This document shows, piece after piece, positions 7,966 to 8,896 of a DNA stretch of 8,896 nt. How positions within the stretch are numbered: position 1 is the first letter of the stretch; each line of letters opens with the position of its first letter. Position numbers and translations under genes: made by a program. Below the pieces are notes generated by a model. It saw only the letters and a program-made list of their open reading frames with translations, had not been told where the DNA came from and did not search any database. The DNA comes from a bacterium (lineage in GTDB: Bacteria; Planctomycetota; J058; JAJDCP01): the NCBI GenBank assembly GCA_030428695.1, contig JAUIEM010000409.1, forward strand, positions 1 through 8,896, in the 5' to 3' direction.

Positions 7966-8256
7966 CTACTCGAAGACACCTTCGACGACGTACTTCGCGA
8001 ACTTGTCCTCGCTCTCCTTGAAGACGCGCATCTTGATCCCGGAGAACTCGTCACCGTTGCGCTGACGCAGAACCTCTATGCCTTCGGTCAGGGAGACCGG
8101 CGAGATGAAGAGCGTCTTCTCTTCGCCCGCGTCGGTGCGGACATCGACCACCGGCGCATAGCCCCGGCGGGTCTTGACGACATAGGGCTCGGTCAGGATC
8201 TCGAGGACCACTGGATCCTCGGTCACCTTGAGCGACTTCTGTTTCGCGTCGGCCAC
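7966..8256 (-). CDS. Hypothetical protein, 96 residues
   Basis: I do not recognise this protein. It is soluble and mixed-charge, with no signal peptide or membrane helix. It has alternating hydrophobic patterns suggesting several beta strands (VVLEILTEPYVVKT, GYAPVVDVRTDAG, EKTLFISPVSL) and then a short helix-like segment (LTEGIEVLRQRNG) and a strand-rich end (GIKMRVFKE and KYVVEGVFE). A small beta-barrel is plausible but is only inference. Coding status is well supported: GTG start at 8256 with GGAAGGAG 6 bases upstream, strong GC third-position bias, and clean stop. It lies 79 bases after the larger unknown gene on the same strand, so they may be co-transcribed. There is no evidence that it takes part in ATP synthase function. 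Confidence 0.75.
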   Translation of the reverse strand: MADAKQKSLKVTEDPVVLEILTEPYVVKTRRGYAPVVDVRTDAGEEKTLFISPVSLTEGIEVLRQRNGDEFSGIKMRVFKESEDKFAKYVVEGVFE

Positions 8257-8282
8257 GTTGTGCTCCTTCCTGTGTGCAAAGA

Positions 8283-8302
8283 CGCGCCGCAGGGTCGGCG
8301 CG
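8283..8302 (-). terminator. Possible hairpin terminator or attenuator between the two unknown genes
   Basis: A perfect 7-base-pair stem, CGCGCCG with CGGCGCG, and a 6-base loop. In the minus direction it is followed by TCTTTGC, a very weak T-tract. It lies in the 79-base gap between the 144-residue and 96-residue genes, so it could end or reduce transcription, or stabilise an mRNA end. Confidence 0.35.
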
Positions 8303-8335
8303 CTCGTGTGTGTTGCGGAATCCTGGCCGGGAGTC

Positions 8336-8770
8336 TCAGGTCTTCGTCTCGTCGTCCGCCGCCTCGTCCTTGGCGTCGGACTCCTTGGAGCGGTTGAGGG
8401 CTTCGAGGACCTGGTCCTTCTCGTACAGGTACCGCTGCTTGTACTTCTTGATGTAGTTGTTGATCGTCAGCAACGGCTTCTCATCGACGTAGCCCTGCTG
8501 CTTGAACCGCTTGGCCCAGTTCGCGCATTTGCGGATGTGCAGCTCGGAGAACAGGTCCTGGTGGTCGCGGTTGATCAGGTAGAGGGCGTTGAGCACGTGG
8601 TCGAGGTCGGTGTGCGGGATGCCCTTGCGGCTGCGCGAGCGACTTCTCGAGCTCTTGCCCTTCGTCTTCTTCTGCTGCGCGGTCTCGACCCCGTGCGCTG
8701 CAGCTGGCCGGAGCTCGTGAGAGCAGGAGCTAGCACGTGGGGGGTAATGCCGGCGGATCAGTACCGACAT
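8336..8770 (-). CDS. Hypothetical basic/acidic protein, up to 144 residues, with Ser-Arg repeats
   Basis: I do not recognise this protein. A lysine-rich stretch and Ser-Arg repeat lie at about 34-49 (KKTKGKSSRSRSRSRKG). Next comes a compact region at 51-130 that looks mostly helical and folded, with conserved-looking Trp, Tyr and Cys residues (HVLNALYLINRDHQDLF, IRKCANWAKRFKQQGYV, NNYIKKYKQRYLYEKDQ). The tail from 130 is acidic. The codons in 51-130 show strong GC third-position bias, so it is very likely coding. The start is uncertain: ATG at 8770 is the only standard start seen in frame, but it has no good ribosome binding site, its first 27 residues look non-coding, and it overlaps the divergent cyclase start by 24 bases. 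A nucleic-acid-binding role could be guessed from the basic tail but is not supported further. Confidence 0.65.
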   Translation of the reverse strand: MSVLIRRHYPPRASSCSHELRPAAAHGVETAQQKKTKGKSSRSRSRSRKGIPHTDLDHVLNALYLINRDHQDLFSELHIRKCANWAKRFKQQGYVDEKPLLTINNYIKKYKQRYLYEKDQVLEALNRSKESDAKDEAADDETKT

Positions 8771-8896
8771 GGCCAGTCTGCAAAGGACATCTTCGGCCGC
8801 TACGTGACCCGTCAGGTGGCCGAGGAGATCCTCTCGGGCCGCGTGCCCCTCGGCGGAGAGCGGCGCACAGGCCGCCTCGAGCCGGGCGATGTCCTG
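8747..8896 (+). CDS. Class III adenylate/guanylate cyclase, N-terminal fragment (runs off window)
   Basis: The frame is open from an ATG at 8747 to the right edge, 50 codons. Residues from about 14 read KDIFGRYVTRQVAEEILSGR and then VPLGGERR. This is the segment that directly precedes the catalytic domain in many bacterial class III nucleotidyl cyclases, where it is usually followed by VTVLF-x-D-I-x-GFT with the metal-binding aspartate. Here GGERR is followed by TGRLEPGDVL, so the expected strand start is displaced, by an insertion or possibly a frameshift. The metal site itself is outside the window. The frame is also open upstream, so the protein may start earlier; the ATG has no good ribosome binding site (only a G-run directly before it). 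It is divergent from the minus-strand genes. If active it would make cAMP or cGMP from ATP or GTP. Confidence 0.7.
   Translation, partial: MPADQYRHGQSAKDIFGRYVTRQVAEEILSGRVPLGGERRTGRLEPGDVL

Noticed and set aside
5919..8397. Very long open frames on the plus strand (over 600 codons) across the a, AtpI-like and AtpZ-like genes, and another of about 550 codons opposite alpha
   Set aside because: They lie antisense to clearly identified ATP synthase genes, have low-complexity His/Arg/Asp/Glu-rich products with no recognisable domains, and are explained by GC-rich codon bias suppressing stops on the opposite strand.

Overview
This window is almost entirely one minus-strand F-type ATP synthase operon. 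It is read from a promoter near 7756-7784 towards position 1. The order of transcription is AtpZ-like, AtpI-like, subunit a, a triple-hairpin subunit c, a single-hairpin subunit c, a b subunit with a signal peptide, an enlarged two-membrane-helix b-type subunit, delta, alpha, gamma, and the first 175 residues of beta, which runs off the left edge. Spacing is tight throughout: several genes overlap or lie within 10 bases, and most have a clear AGGAG-type ribosome binding site. Epsilon would be expected just beyond the left edge.

The DNA is GC-rich, with strong G/C bias at third codon positions and many GTG starts. The two b-type genes, the AtpZ/AtpI pair and the class III nucleotidyl cyclase suggest a high-GC Gram-negative bacterium. 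A Myxococcota or other former-deltaproteobacterial lineage fits best, but this is only a tentative inference.

The soluble F1 parts (alpha, gamma, beta) and delta look canonical. The membrane F0 part does not. One c gene encodes three c hairpins fused in tandem (six predicted helices), all keeping the essential glutamate. The next gene encodes an ordinary single-hairpin c whose site matches a sodium-type, two-carboxylate pattern. The four hairpins carry different ion-site residues. Subunit a keeps the stator arginine but lacks the usual glutamate and histidine partners and has a lysine close to the arginine. One b subunit has a cleavable signal peptide, and the second has an extra N-terminal helix plus about 115 residues predicted to lie in the periplasm. 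Together these suggest an ATP synthase with an unusual mixed rotor and an elaborated peripheral stalk. Ion specificity (H+, Na+ or both) cannot be settled from sequence alone.

Upstream of the operon is a roughly 290-base non-coding stretch holding a good sigma-70-like promoter and, just downstream of its predicted start, a perfect TGTGA-N6-TCACA palindrome of the CRP/FNR type. Beyond it are two minus-strand genes I do not recognise (96 and up to 144 aa). At the right edge a plus-strand gene begins whose first residues match the start of a class III adenylate/guanylate cyclase domain.
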